Assembly: GCF_020497125.1 (NCBI RefSeq)
Contig: NC_059080.1
Location: 51,339,563-51,403,562 of the forward strand
From: Mauremys mutica
Taxonomy: Eukaryota > Chordata > Testudines > Geoemydidae
Reading direction: 5' to 3'
Length of the DNA stretch: 64,000 bases
A model generated the notes under the pieces. That model did not search any database. It saw only the letters and a program-made list of their open reading frames with translations, and had not been told where the DNA came from. Shown in pieces: positions 1 through 11,589 of the stretch. The position numbers and the translations under genes were made by a program. Each line of letters begins with the position of its first letter. The first letter of the stretch is position 1.

Positions 1-951
1 GTGTCAGTTCTCTCGCCAGCCAGCCAAGTGGAGGCTGATTGTCTGCAAGGTCCTGGGATTTCGGGCTCACTTGACAAAGGCTCTGGAGGACATTTCCCAT
101 GCACTGGGCCCACCACAGCTACAGTCACTATGGGGAGCAGCAGAGCTGGCTGACTGGAGTCTATAAATGTTACACAAAGGAAGGGCTCCCCTCAAGCCCT
201 CCTGCATCTACAATAAGTGATCGGCTGCATTCTTTCTGGAAACTAGCCTGCAGCAGCCCTAAACAGGGGTCTGACCTAGGGTGATGGAATCTATAGCTAG
301 CAGGGAAACCCTGAGCCAGACATCATGGGCCGTCTGTGAATCTTTACCTCCACAGACAGGTCTTCATGGGTTAAAGTTGTAGCTGATTAAAATGGTTGTG
401 TGGGTAGTGGGGGCTGTGATCTGGATGACTGCCTGTGGGTTCAGCATTAATACAGCGACTCTACCGTGCTAACCTTATGCAATGATCCCAAGGGCTTATG
501 TGCTGGGGATCTGCTGTGCATTCTTGCCCTTGTGTCATTACACTTCTTAATAACTAGTTGATCACCTGAGCTACCTTGATGCTCCTACACCAGGTACTAG
601 ACTAGTGTGAACTACATGGTGGTACTGGCAATGCAGACCCAGAATGGTTTGGGTTGATTTGGTTGCAATGGGAAACTCACTATGACTATCTTAAAGTCAG
701 TTTCACTATGCATCTAGTTCAGATGCTAGTGTAATTCTAAGGTGGTTCACCAGCACAGGCTGTGGGGCATTGTGACTTTTTAGGACTATTTTTTATAACC
801 CAGGCCTGCAGGACGTTAAAACAGTTCCAAAATAGCTTGTGAAGCAGTGTGACATCACTATATCATGCTACTTCATTGATGACCAGGTGCCTCCTCATTG
901 TAATGGGATGATGTTGTGGCATAACAGTGGCACATGATGTGATTGTCATGA
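1..951. other. Unique intronic sequence, nothing recognised
   Basis: No gene, RNA or classified repeat was recognised. Short open frames here have no family features. Confidence 0.5.
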
Positions 952-1089
952 GGCAGCTGCAGGTCCAGATTTAGAGGCAGGTGACCCAGGCAACCACCGG
1001 GGGTGCCGGGCTTGGGGTGCTATTTTTGTTGTTAGCTACAAAAAGGAAAATAGAATGTTTGAAGTAAGATGTTTCAGGTATTCCGTATG

Positions 1090-2260
1090 TAGGGTTGCCA
1101 ACTTTCCAATTTTTCAAAACTGGACACTACAAGCCCCCCTGTTGCTCTCTCTCGCCTCCCCTGGGACTCACCTGCCACCTGCAGAGCCAGGTTGGGAGGA
1201 GCTGACACAGAGCCTGCCTGAATTCCCAATTGTGGCACGCTGGGGCATAGGGGAGGGGTCAGTCTCCGGAGCGAGGGGCTGGAGAGAGAGCCATGGCCCT
1301 GGAAGATTGAGAAGGCAGGAGGAGTAGGGTTGCCAACTTTTTAATTGCACAAAACCAAAACCTTTGCCTTGCCCCGCCCCTTTCCTGAGGCCCCGCCCCT
1401 GCTCACTCCATCTCCCCTCCCTCCATCGTTTGCTCTCACTCACTTTCTCTGGGCTGGGGTAGGGGGTTGGGGGGCGGGAATGGGTGAGGGCTCCATTTGG
1501 GGTTGTGGGCTCTGGGGTGGGGCCAGGAATGAGGGGTTTGGGTTTCAGGAGGAGGCTCCAGCTGAGGCTGAGGAGTTCAGAGTGTGGAGGGGGCTCAGGG
1601 CTGGGGCTGGAGCAGGGGGTTGGGTGTGGGAGTGGGTTCAGAGTGCAGACTCCTGCCAAGTGGCGCTTACCTCAAGTGGGACCCGGAAGCAGCCGACATG
1701 TCTGGCTCCTAGGCACAGGGGCAGCCAGGGGGCTCTCAGTGCTGCCCTTGCACACAGGCACTGCCCCCGCAGCTCCCATTGGCCACAGTTCCCAGCCAAT
1801 GGGAGCTACAGAGCTGGCACTTGGAGTGGGGGCAGCGTGCGAAGCCCCCATGGCCACCCCTGTGCCTAGGAGCTGGACATGCCGGCTGCCTCCAGGAGCT
1901 GCATGGAGCCAGGGCAGGCAGGGAGCCTGCCTTAGTCCCGCTGCTCCACCGACCGGACTTTTAGCGGCCCAGTCAGCAGTGCTGACGGGAGCTGCCAGGG
2001 TCCCTTTTCTACCAGAACATGCCTGACAACCCTAGGGATGGGGTGTCTGGGCAGCGAGCCCGGCTGCTAGCCACACTCCTCAACTGCTGCATGCTGTCAG
2101 AATCCCTCCTCCATCATCATCAGCTGTTCTTACCATCCTCCTGGTGGTGACTTCTGTTGTAACTGGACTTTTGGTGTCCAGCAGCAGTACCAACCGCATA
2201 CTAAACAGGTCCCCTTTCAACCGGACTTTCCAGTCAAAAACTGGATACCTGGCAACCCTA
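1090..2260. mobile_element. hAT-type element with TAGGGTTGCC ends, middle of the nest
   Basis: The element starts TAGGGTTGCCAACTTT and ends GGCAACCCTA. It is flanked by TCCGTATG (1082-1089) and TCCATATG (2261-2268), an 8-bp duplication with one transition. It sits inside the element at 960-2565 and is itself interrupted at 1325-2034. Confidence 0.75.
1325..2034. mobile_element. hAT-type GC-rich element, innermost of the nest
   Basis: The left 16 bp (TAGGGTTGCCAACTTT) are identical to those of the surrounding element, and the right end is GACAACCCTA, so both belong to one family. The flanks AGGAGGAG and GGGATGGG are only a weak duplication (5 of 8). The interior is GC-rich, with GGGGCTCAGGGCTGGGG-like iterations and an inverted CCAAT pair near 1770-1806. 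Open frames of 160-180 codons here are GC-driven artefacts. Confidence 0.65.
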
Positions 2261-2573
2261 TCCATATGTGGATTCTTTTTTTTACTAACCTCCTAGAATG
2301 TTCTGAACCTTGGTAGAATCTTGTGGAACCTTCTGGACTTTGAGAACTACATTTTGCTTCTATATATGGCATGAATATATACAGATTTACAGACACTAGG
2401 GTGCAAATGTATCATTTTACATGACAAGGATAAATCATGTATCAAAGTCATGAAATGGGCTACACAGGCACTAAAAATACGTTATTAAAAATGTAACAAA
2501 TGGAGGGGAGCGGGTGCCAAAGACGCTCCTTGCCTGGGGTGTAATTGAATGTAGGGCCAGCCCTGGGCAGCTG

Positions 2574-3100
2574 CTTAGTCCTGGAAGATAGTATGAAAGT
2601 TCATGTGAAGTAGCTTGCTTCTCACTATTCTTTCATTATTTATTAAACATTTTATTTTTTGCATTATCAAAGTGATGAGTTAATCTACAAAAAAGCTACT
2701 AGATGTCTTCATGAGAACCCCCCCAACAGTGCAAATGATGCCAACAGTTAATTAAGTGGATACAATGGAAATGTGTATAATGGAAAAAAGTGCAGAGTTC
2801 AAATAAACTGTTAATGAGAGATCAGATATTGTAGTTCCTAAACCTTTCACACTTAGTTAGCCAGGTTAAATGACTGAATGGAATCCAGTTCACCTGGGGA
2901 GTGGCGATTTACTTGTGGGAAGGCTCCAGCAAAAACCACCAATCATATCTTACACTAATATCTTTGTTAGTAGCCTTGGCATAGAATAGAAGGATTGAGT
3001 GAAGGCTAAAGTACCTTCTTAACCCCACTATTGATATTTGTCTGCCGAGGCTTAGGACACACTGCCACTACTTGTACTGTGGGGGACCTATTGGCTAGGA
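2574..3100. other. Unique intronic sequence
   Basis: AT-rich intronic DNA with no recognisable feature. Confidence 0.45.
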
Positions 3101-3109
3101 CTGGTCACC

Positions 3110-3275
3110 CAGCCACTGGCCTGCTGGGTGACGGTGGGCAAGGTATTTTGCCTTTATGCCTCAGTTTCACCATCTGTAAAATGGGGAGGAATAAACTGTC
3201 TTTGTAAAGTGCTCTTGAGAACTACTGATGAAAACGGCTATGTAAGAGCTGAGGGGTAGTATGGGTATCATTTTC
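3110..3275 (+). repeat. MIR-like CORE-SINE fragment
   Basis: The sequence CTGCTGGGTGACGGTGGGCA, then CCTCAGTTTCACCATCTGTA, then aaatgggga matches the MIR core region. It is followed by the usual degenerate 3' part. The tRNA-like head is not clear. Confidence 0.75.
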
Positions 3276-6200
3276 TAAAGTGCTCAACATTAGCCTAACT
3301 TGCTCACACAAGTCACTGTAAAATGTCCATTGATTTCAATGGGATTAGGGTTAGGCCAGTCAGAGTGCTCCTGATAATCCCAGTATACGTGTTTTGGATA
3401 CAGGTCATCTGCCCCACAGCTGTCAACCGAGAACACTTCACCAGTAAGAAAGTGCTTAAAAACAGACACAAACCTCCCCTCTACAAAATGTTATTGAAAA
3501 ACAGGCCTGTTCCTTCAGCAAAAACACCTATTCATGTATTTTGTGGGTCAGATATTTGGGGTTGTTGAGCACTCAGCTTCCATTGAAGGTGAAGAAACTG
3601 GGAAATGCTCAGCACCTCTGAACATCAGCCGCTGCTTTTAGGGATGAAAAAATGCAGCAATCCATTGGCCAGAGTTGTTATATGCTCTCTCCTATATTCT
3701 TAATAATAATGGAAATGGAAATGAAAGGAAGATATTTTATCCACTAAGTAACACCTTTGTTGTTTTACTGGAATGTGCAGCTGTGAAATTAGCCACTGTG
3801 GGTAATCTGCATTGCCCAATGAATGCAAGAGAAGCACAATGAGAATTAAAAGCAGAAGTCAATAAGTCTGATTTGAAGGCTAAGGAGTTTGAACAATATC
3901 TGTTAAGACTTATTTTCATGCCAAATTTTAAAATCACTGCTCTGACTTGCTTTATTTAAAAAACGAAAAAATTGCACAAAGATAGGGCTTGATTCTAAGT
4001 CAATAGGATACTTCCATAGACTTGGGAATGGGCCCATAATGAGCAAGCATTTTTCTACATCTTTTGCATAAAATTCTGCCTATTTAAAACCAGCTTTTGT
4101 TGTGACATACAGAAAACCCTCAAGTCCCAGCTCTTCAGTGCTTGGTATGGTCAGGGCAACCACCTGGCTTCCACTTCCAGGTCATACCTCCTGTATAAGT
4201 AGCAAGCGTGCTGCTGTTTCTGATCTTGCTTCCATTGTCGCTGTGACTCAATAGTATTGAAATTCACCACTGGTGTCTGGTCCTGTGCAAGGCCTGGATT
4301 CAAAGCTCAATGAAGTCAATGGGTGAGCCATGAAAGGAGGACTCTGACTCTGTGCTGTCCTAGATTAGGGAATGGTCTACTGGATTCAGACATCCAATAA
4401 GCCTAATACCCCGAGGAGGCAGCCCAGCAGTCTGTGGTATTGCAACTATTTCTTCAGCCCTATCCCAGAATCCACATTGTGCCCCTTGCGCACCTTATTT
4501 ACTCAGTCTTTGTGCAGGGTGTATATGAATATCATCCTTAATTAACAAACTTAAACTGTGCTTTATTGGCCTGTCTGATCCTAAAGGCACTGCCAGAGCT
4601 GCTGGAGCCCAGATTTAAGGACTGTTTCCAAAACAGTCATTACTGATCCAGCAAAGCATGGAAGCTGATCGGCTCTCTTAGCAATAGGCATATTCAGATG
4701 AGCTTTTAATGCACCTTTATTAGCCCTGCAGCGCTGATACAGGAGACTGTGTAAACAAGCATTTAGAAATCCTAGCAAACACCCTTTATCTACTCAATAG
4801 ACCAGCTGTCAAACAAATACATAAAGACTGCTCAGATGGAAGTAAAAATCCTTGAAGAGGGGTAGAGTAATTGCAGATGGCAGCCACTAGCCATTTTGAC
4901 CACTTTTTCTTTCTTTTCCTTTAAAATTGATTTTTTCTTCTTGTCTATTTTCACCCCTAGAAGCACAAAAAAGAGAATTATAAATCCACACAAATTCAGC
5001 ATGTCACCCTGACTTAGTGTCAACCAATTATAGGCAATTCCCAAACCACAGAAAAACCCGACACTGTTCTCACGCCCAGTCAGGAAGAGTGGAGTCAATA
5101 GTTAAGCTTTGGGCTGTGCCCTGTTCAAACAGGTGAGGTGAGGGCCATCCAGGGATAATGCCCTGCCTTCTGCCCTCAAACAAGTCTAGGCGCTAGCCGA
5201 TGAGAACATCCCGGAGTATTTCAACTGCCGTGATGGAGCGTGAGGAAAGAGGCTGCTTCAGAGATAGCCAGGACCCAAACCATTAACAGCTTAACAAGAT
5301 CAATGATCAGTCTTGGGTAATTAACTAGAAGCCCATGCAGGAAATGTGTAATCATGGTCCATGTGAGAATCACTACTGACTTGGTAGGCAGCCACATTCT
5401 ACTCTGGCTATGGCTTGACTGGGTAATCCCAAGAGGAGTGCATTTGAAGTAGTGTGGTGTGGCAGTGACAAAGCCCTGGAAACCAGTGAGGAAGTGCACA
5501 TCCAAGAAGGAAGGCTGCAGCCTCCATGCTACAGGAAGATGGAGACTACAGGTCGTGGAGCAGCAGGTCTGTTCTGTGGCTGCTATGCCAGCTTCAATAT
5601 CTGCTGGCCCCTTCCCCACCAGTTTCCTATTCAACTCCACTTTCAGGGTCTGCTGCACACAGCTGTATGTGGGTGCATCTCAGGAGGTGAGGGAATCCTG
5701 CCAGCTCCTCAGTACAGTTCCATTGATTCTCAGGCCCTTCATACTCATGGAGGATGGGTCAGAATGTGCCTCTTTAGAACAGCAAATCTTTTTAAATTGA
5801 GGAGAAGGGTCAGTTTAAAAAACAATATCTGGCAGAGGATTTTCCCCCCTTTGCTTTCAACCTCAAGCTGTTTTTAATTCAGTGCAAAGATTAAATCAGA
5901 CCTGAGTGCTGGAACCAGGTAACACAAGTCTGACATTGTAATTTCCTGTTGTGCCTACAAATCTCTCTTGACATGCCGTGGTCTGGTTTCTCCCTCCTCA
6001 ACGATTCAACTAAGATAATAAAAAACGGAAAGCTACGTTAAATTCCACTTTGGTTTTACAAGCCATTCTGAAGAAACTGGAAAGCCGACTGGTTTGTTTT
6101 TCAAGGCATTTTGGGAAGTCACTTCCTGCTCTGGGCTTGGATGTCAGGATGGCTATTGCTTCAGTTAAACAAAAAAACATAGATTCAGTTTTCCTCCTTC

Positions 6201-7620
6201 TGAAAATGTTTTCCAGCCAAAACACCATCTTATGAACGTTCTATTTACCGCCTGGCAGTCTCTCTGTCTCATAGAACTTTATAGACCCAGTCAATGTAGG
6301 GTGTGTGTGTGAGGTCAGTTTGGCAATCTCAATCCAGATTTGGACATGACAAAGGGAAAGGAGAGCAAGGAGAAGCGCCCCTCCAGGCCTGCCTTGACAT
6401 GGAATTTTCCTCATTTAGGGAAGGTGTCCTCAGAGCCCAGTCCCATGGTAGTATCCAGTGCATTCGCACACCCACGCCTTCCTCTGTGTGAGCACTGCGG
6501 AGGAATTGTACTGCAGAGTTACTCTCCCCTTCCCCCCCCCCCACCATGCCCCTCATTTGCTTTGTCCCTGGATGCTGTTAGTTTTCTTTGGGCAGGGCCT
6601 CATTCATCTCTCTCCACCCCCACTCCTTTAATCCCCTGTTCTGCAGGTTCTTATTTGTGCTCAGCAATGGGCTGTCAGAGGGAGAAACCAAGGGCTCAGG
6701 TTTCATTACTCAGGCCTTGGAGAGAATTCTTTCACTTTGAACTGCTGCAGCGTATTCTTTTCCCTCTGATTGTGTACACAGACCTTCTTTCTGACACCCT
6801 TATTCTTTCACTCTGTTACACTCACTGTCTCTTCTCCGCTGCCATATTCCCTCCTATCTCTTTCATTTACTTTGGCTTTGAATCATCTCTCCTTTATTAT
6901 TATTATTATTATTATTATTTTTTAAATAAAAACCCATAGAGGATTCTTTCATGCCTTTGCCATCAGGGACAGCCAAATGCAGCCCTTTGTGGCAAGATGT
7001 GCTGCTCTTTCCCCTTTTCTGTGATGAAGTGGGGGAGAAGACAATACTGGGCAGAGTGCATGGTCTGCTGCGACCAAGTCGCAGGGGACCAAGGCAGGCA
7101 AAGCTCGCAGATCTCTCTCAGAAGCAAAATGTCACCTCTCTGGCGTACCTGGCATCGGCCAGGCCACAAGGAGCATGCCCAGGTTGCTCCGTCCTGATGC
7201 TGGCTCTCCTACCCTGTGAACAGCACTGTGCATTGCTATCACCGCACACCAGGCAGGGTTTATTTCTCCTTGCCTCTCAGGCTCTTTGCCTCATTTGCAC
7301 TTTCAAGCTCGCTCCATATGGTGCAGAAATTGGAAATGGTGTTTAGCCCATTCGCTGGCTCCGAGGGAATGATTAAGTGAAAGCTGTGCCGATAACAGGA
7401 GAGTGGGAGCCTGCTGTAACCATGTGGCTTTTGCAGTTTCCTTTATTTGATTTCAATATTTCTGTCCCTTTTTTGCCTGGTCTCTTGACGGCTTGCGCTT
7501 GGCTCATCCCCTTCCACCGAAAGCAGATTACGTTTGTAGCCTTTCCCCAGGTTTCCTCTTTCTTTGTGCGTTCCCTCTCCAGGGATTGCATGGGCCTGAG
7601 TGGAGTATTGTAAAAGCATA
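3276..7620. other. Intronic sequence, no gene recognised
   Basis: Over 4 kb with no recognised coding exon. It contains a TTA microsatellite (6894-6920) and a C-run near 6533. The longest frame, 6340-6939 (+), is low-complexity, ends in poly-Tyr from the microsatellite and shows no domain. About 6020-6230 and 7340-7600 look repeat-free and could be conserved non-coding DNA, which I cannot test here. Confidence 0.4.
6894..6920. repeat. (TTA)n microsatellite
   Basis: About nine tandem TTA/ATT units followed by a T-run. Confidence 0.9.
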
Positions 7621-7626
7621 CTACTG

Positions 7627-7770
7627 GGGCAGAATTTCTAAAAGTGTTTAGGCATCTAAATCATAGCCAGACTTTGCAAAGAGCTCAGCACCCTGTGCAC
7701 TAGTTTGAAAACTGGCTGCAACTTAGGTGCCTAAATGAGACTGAGCTCAATTGAAAATCTGGCCTCACAT
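7627..7770. repeat. Degenerate fold-back repeat (CAGAATTTCTAAAAGTG ... GAAAATCTGGCC)
   Basis: The ends resemble the inverted arms of an interspersed fold-back repeat whose arms read cagattttcaaaa / gaaaatctg with taggcacctaa-type interiors. Related copies lie at 32136-32300 and 48951-49125. The family name is not known to me. Confidence 0.4.
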
Positions 7771-7945
7771 GTTCCAGCACCTTCTGGTCACTCACCTGAG
7801 GATTTTTGTCAAATGCTGTGTTTCTTCCTGAGTCATGTCAGTTTGGGTTATAATAGTGGTTCAGAGATGGATCTGACTTCTGGCTCTGCTGAATATCTGG
7901 CTTTAGCCTGTGATCATTCTGAGGAGAAGACTTAGGGAAGTGGGG

Positions 7946-8761
7946 TGTCAGGGTTCCCTCCCCACTCTGAACTTTGGGGTACAGATGTGGGGACCCGCAT
8001 GAAAGACCCCCTAAGCTTATATTCTACCAGCTTAGGTTAAAAACTTTCCCAGGGCACAAATTCCTTACCTTGGGATGGTATCGCTGCCTCCACCAAGTGA
8101 GTTAGACAAAGATTCAGGAAAAGGACCACTTGGAGTTCCTCTTTCCCCAAAATATCCCCCCAAGCCTCTTCACCGCCTTTCCTGGGGAGACTGGAGAATA
8201 ATATACCAACCAAATAGGTAACCAAGGTGAGCACAGACCAGACCCTTGGGTTTTTAGGACACTAAAAACCAATCAGGTTCTTAAAAACAGAACTTTATTA
8301 TAAAGAAAAAAGTAAAAGAAGCACCTCTGTAAAATCAGGATGGAAGGTAATTTACAGGGTAATAAGATTTAAAACACAGAGGATTCCCCTCTAGGCAAAA
8401 CTTTAGATTTAACAAAAAAACAAAAACAAAAACAAACAGGAATAAACCTCCCTCTTAGCATAGGGAATATTCACAAGCTAAAACAAAAGATAATCTAAAG
8501 CATTCCCTTGCTATTACTTACTATTTCTGTAATATTAGATGTATCATTTCAGTAGGAGCTGAATTACTTGCTTGGTCTCTTTCTTTGTCTCAGACAGAAC
8601 AACACACAGAGCACAAAACAAAACCTTCCCCCACAGATTTGAAAGTATCTTCTCTCCTTATTGGTCCTTTTGGTCAGGTGCCAACCAGGTTATTTGAGCT
8701 TCTTAACCCTTTACAGGTAAAGGAGGGATTTTATGCTACCCTTAGCTGTATGCTCATGACA
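7946..8761 (-). mobile_element. Solo LTR of an endogenous retrovirus-like element (LTR-A)
   Basis: An 816-bp unit bounded on the + strand by TGTCAGGG and CATGACA (TG...CA ends), with the 5-bp target-site duplication TGGGG at 7941-7945 and 8762-8766. The sense strand is probably minus, because an AATAAA lies there at 8299-8294. I recognise the sequence as a turtle LTR family. No internal gag, pol or env region is attached, so this is a solo LTR left by recombination. Confidence 0.85.
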
Positions 8762-8977
8762 TGGGGAAAGGCAAGACAAATCAGTTTAATATTGGCAGAG
8801 AGCATTTATGCAGTGCTCACTGGGGAAGAATGTGTCTTGGCTCTTGGGAAGATAATTGGGTGTAAAAACATCAAATATGCGCATCCTAAATGAATCAAGC
8901 TGTTGTTTTCGTGAGTATTAAGCAGTCAGCAAACTTCCTGAAGTAACTGCACTTAGCATTTGGTCTGAGGAGTCCAT

Positions 8978-9250
8978 TTTTAGACTGCATCTACATGAGA
9001 CTTGTATTGGGAAATCTCCCCGTCTGCATTGCCCCATCTGTGCAGCTCCACTAGCATAACAGTGGTGGCAGGACTAGGCCAGACAGCATCTTTTGCTATC
9101 ACACCGGCTAATCCTGCTTGGCCCTAGACAATCCAATGGTTAAGATGCTGGTGACTGTCATAGCACTGAGGCCAGGCCTACACTTGGAAGGTTTTGCTGG
9201 TGTAGCTATACTAGTATACTACGCAGGCAAAGTGCTTGTAGTACACACAA
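8978..9250. mobile_element. Fragments of Harbinger-type MITEs
   Basis: Two end-like motifs, TTAGACTGCATCTACATGAG near 8979 and AGGCCAGGCCTACACTTGG near 9171, resemble the TTA + GGCC..GTCTACACTA ends of the Harbinger elements elsewhere in the window. No clean duplications are visible, so the boundaries are approximate. Confidence 0.4.
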
Positions 9251-9254
9251 GAGA

Positions 9255-9437
9255 TTGATCTGCCCTGAAGAGCTCACAGTCACCAATAGAGTAGACAGAC
9301 AGAGCAAAAGGAAATATCACTTTACAGACGGGGGATGCAAGGCACAGATAGGTGAAGTGACATGCCCAAGGTCATACTGGAAGTCTTTGGCAGAGCAGGG
9401 AATCAAATCCAGTCCAGTGCCAGGAGCTTATGAGTGA
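9255..9437 (-). repeat. MIR-like SINE fragment, antisense
   Basis: The sequences tttacagacgggggatgcaa, gtgacatgcccaaggtca and gcagagcagggaatcaaatc are the reverse complement of the MIR core and its GGTTCGAATCC-like B-box region. Confidence 0.7.
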
Positions 9438-9469
9438 TTCTGAGACTGGAGGGGAATTACCTGGATCTA

Positions 9470-9758
9470 AACTGTTCTCAGTGGTACCAGATGACAGAAC
9501 AAGGAGTAACACTCTCAAGTTGCAGTGGGGGAGGTTTAGGTTGGATATTAGGGAAAAAAAATCACTAGCAGGGTGGTGAAGCAGTGGAATGGGTTACCTA
9601 GGGAAGTGGTGAAATCTCCTTCCTTAGAGGTTTTTAAGATCAGGCTTGATGAAGCCCTGGCTGGGATGATTTAGTTGGGGATTGGTCCTGCTTTGAGCAG
9701 GGGGTTGGACTAGATGACCTCCTGAGGTCCCTTCCAACCCTGGTATTCTATGATTCTG
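9470..9758 (+). mobile_element. CR1 LINE, 3' end
   Basis: It matches the CR1 3' region: gacagaacaaggagtaa, then AGTTGCAGTGGGGGAGGTTT, ggttggactagatgacctcc and the terminal tattctatgattctg repeat. It is 5'-truncated, as usual for CR1, and carries only the last coding bases and 3' UTR. Confidence 0.93.
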
Positions 9759-10309
9759 TCTCCACATGGGAAACAAGCAAAGAGGTGACAGCAGGGAAGA
9801 GAATAAAATGAAAGCTGAAGCAAGAGAAATAGCTGTAGACACTGTAGGGGACAGGAGAGCCAGTATTGCTATTGCATGGCCTGGTAAAGCAGCACTAGCG
9901 GAAGGACTGCTGCTTGTGCCAGGTCTGTGGAGGAAAGGGAGAGTCTAACAGAAGGGAGGTGGTGAGAGGAGGAGGCGAGCTGCACTTCCTAGGAGAGCAG
10001 CTGGCAAGATGAGATCAGAGAGCAGTGATTCTTCATCAGTCCACATAGCATGGACTGGTTAAAATCCTGGAGGTGGCTGAACTTCAGAGAATCTGCTGAC
10101 AACTGACATGCTTCCTGAGTGTCTGTCAGCCACTCTAGTTCTGGGAGTGAAGATAAGGCAGCCTTCATTGATCCAGGGCTTGGTCCTGCTCCTGCAGAAG
10201 TCATTGACCTTGGTGGGAGCTGGATCGGGCCTTCTCAGGCTCTGATCTGCTAGCTACTTAGCAGGTTACAAGTGGCTTTACTCTGAGAAGTGTACAGTCC
10301 AGATCCTTG
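9759..10309. other. Unique intronic sequence
   Basis: No gene or clear repeat seen. Confidence 0.4.
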
Positions 10310-10406
10310 CCTGATATAAATCAACATTGCTCCAGTGAAGTGATGGACCATCTCCTCTGAAGTCAGTGGAGTTATGCTGACTTACACCAGCTGAGGATCT
10401 GGCCCT
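10310..10406. repeat. Fold-back interspersed repeat (taaatca...gctgacttacaccagctgaggatctggccc)
   Basis: A degenerate palindrome in which a left arm (ataaatcaacattgctcca) is followed by the inverted arm (tggagttatgctgacttaca), ending ccagctgaggatctggccc. A related copy is at 53798-53878. Confidence 0.55.
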
Positions 10407-10731
10407 AAGTTTCTTAGGCCTTGTCTACACTACAAGACTATTTCGAATCAACTTAGTTCGAATTTGTGGATTCGAATTTGTGGATTCGAATTTGTGGATT
10501 ATGAAGTCGAATTTGTGTATCCATACTGAATACACTAATTCGAATTTCTGAGTCCACATTCAGGGGGCCAGCATCGACTTTGGAAGCGGTGCACTGTGGG
10601 AAGCTATCCCACAGTTCCCGCACTCCCCGCTGCCCATTGGAATGCTGGGTAGAGCCCCCAATGCCTGCTGGGGGAAAAAATGTGTCGAGGGTGGTTTTGG
10701 GTAAGTGTCGTCATTGAACCGTCAATCACAA

Positions 10732-10757
10732 CCTCCCTCCCTCCCTCCCTCCCTCCG
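10732..10757. repeat. (CTCC)n microsatellite
   Basis: Six or more CCTC units inside the left part of the Harbinger element. Confidence 0.9.
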
Positions 10758-10902
10758 GGAAAGCGCCTGCGGGCAATCTGTTCGTGCACTTTTCTGGTCA
10801 GTGACAGCGTGGACGCCACAGCACTGCAAGCACGGAGCCCGCTGCGATCATCGCCGTTTTCTCCTCCTCGCACTTTATCGTCCACGTCTTCCACAGTCAG
10901 CT

Positions 10903-11253
10903 GCTGAGAAATTGGGCTACTTTTCAATGGTGCTGCAAGCACTGGGGGACCATAGGGGACGTTTTACAAACATCAACGTCGGGTGGCCGGGCAAGGTTCA
11001 TGATGCGTGTGTTTTCAGGAACTGTGGGCTGCTCAGACGCCTGCAGGAAGGTAGTTTCTTCCCGGACCACGAAATAACTGTTGTGGATGTGCAGATGCCT
11101 ATAGTCATCCTCGGGGACCCAGCCTGCCCGCTAATGCACTTGCTCATGAAGCCCTATACAGGCGCCTGGGACAGCGACAAGGAACTCTTCAAATACCAGC
11201 GAGCAGCGAGCAGCGTGACCTGTGACTGTTCAGTTTCTTTACAGAGAAGCTGA
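10903..11253 (+). pseudogene. Harbinger-type DDE transposase remnant
   Basis: The frame contains GYFSMVLQALGDHRGRFTNI, VGWPGKVHDACVFRN and EMPIVILGD-like VQMPIVILGDPACPL followed by MKPYTGAWDSDKELF. This is the middle of a PIF/Harbinger nuclease of the HARBI1 superfamily. The central catalytic Asp (in ILGD) is kept. The upstream block with the first catalytic Asp and the downstream block with the final Glu are missing. The sequence jumps from KELFKY straight into what looks like the 3' UTR, so the copy is internally deleted and cannot make an active enzyme. A polyadenylation signal AATAAA remains at 11350-11355. HARBI1 family nucleases excise the element after recognising its ends with a Myb-like partner, here encoded convergently from the other end. 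Confidence 0.85.
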
Positions 11254-11589
11254 ACCTGCCCCTGTTTCTTTACCCAGTTACTGTTGACTCTCCTCTTCGG
11301 TTACATACCCCGTTCACCCCGTTACCCCCACTTCCAGCACATGTGTAAAAATAAAATACATGTCCCATTATTACTTAACAAAGGTTTCTTTATTCATGAC
11401 TGTTCGTGAAAGGGTTGAAACTGGGACGCAGGCTGTGCTGGGTAGGGTGTGCGATGATGTAAAGACCGCCTCTAAACTCAAGGAATGACAGGCTCCTGCT
11501 CCTAGAGCGGTCCGCAGTGCCGGAATGCTTCTTTCAACGGAGCCTGCCATCCCTCTTTATGGAATTCTGTGTGCGGGCGGATATGTGAC

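Larger units (their letters stand above)
960..2565. mobile_element. hAT-type DNA element, outermost of a three-level nest
   Basis: The 8-bp target-site duplication GGCAGCTG lies at 952-959 and 2566-2573. The element starts CAGGTCCAGATTTAG and ends GGGCCAGCCCTG, so its ends are hAT-like imperfect inverted repeats. It is cut in two by the insertion at 1090-2260. Its own sequence is 960-1089 plus 2261-2565. No transposase is recognisable. Confidence 0.75.

Noticed and set aside
1345..2026. Overlapping 160-180-codon frames on both strands
   Set aside because: They lie wholly inside the GC-rich hAT element, where stop codons are rare by composition.
4832..5098. Antisense 88-codon frame with a hydrophobic stretch
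   Set aside because: The single hydrophobic run comes from T-rich intron sequence. No supporting splice or homology signal.
5221..5877. Overlapping 141-145-codon frames on both strands
   Set aside because: No motif, no start context, and opposite-strand overlap. Treated as chance.
6340..6939. 199-codon frame on the + strand
   Set aside because: It is low-complexity, with no recognisable domain, and its end is poly-Tyr from a TTA microsatellite. It is probably a chance frame in an intron.
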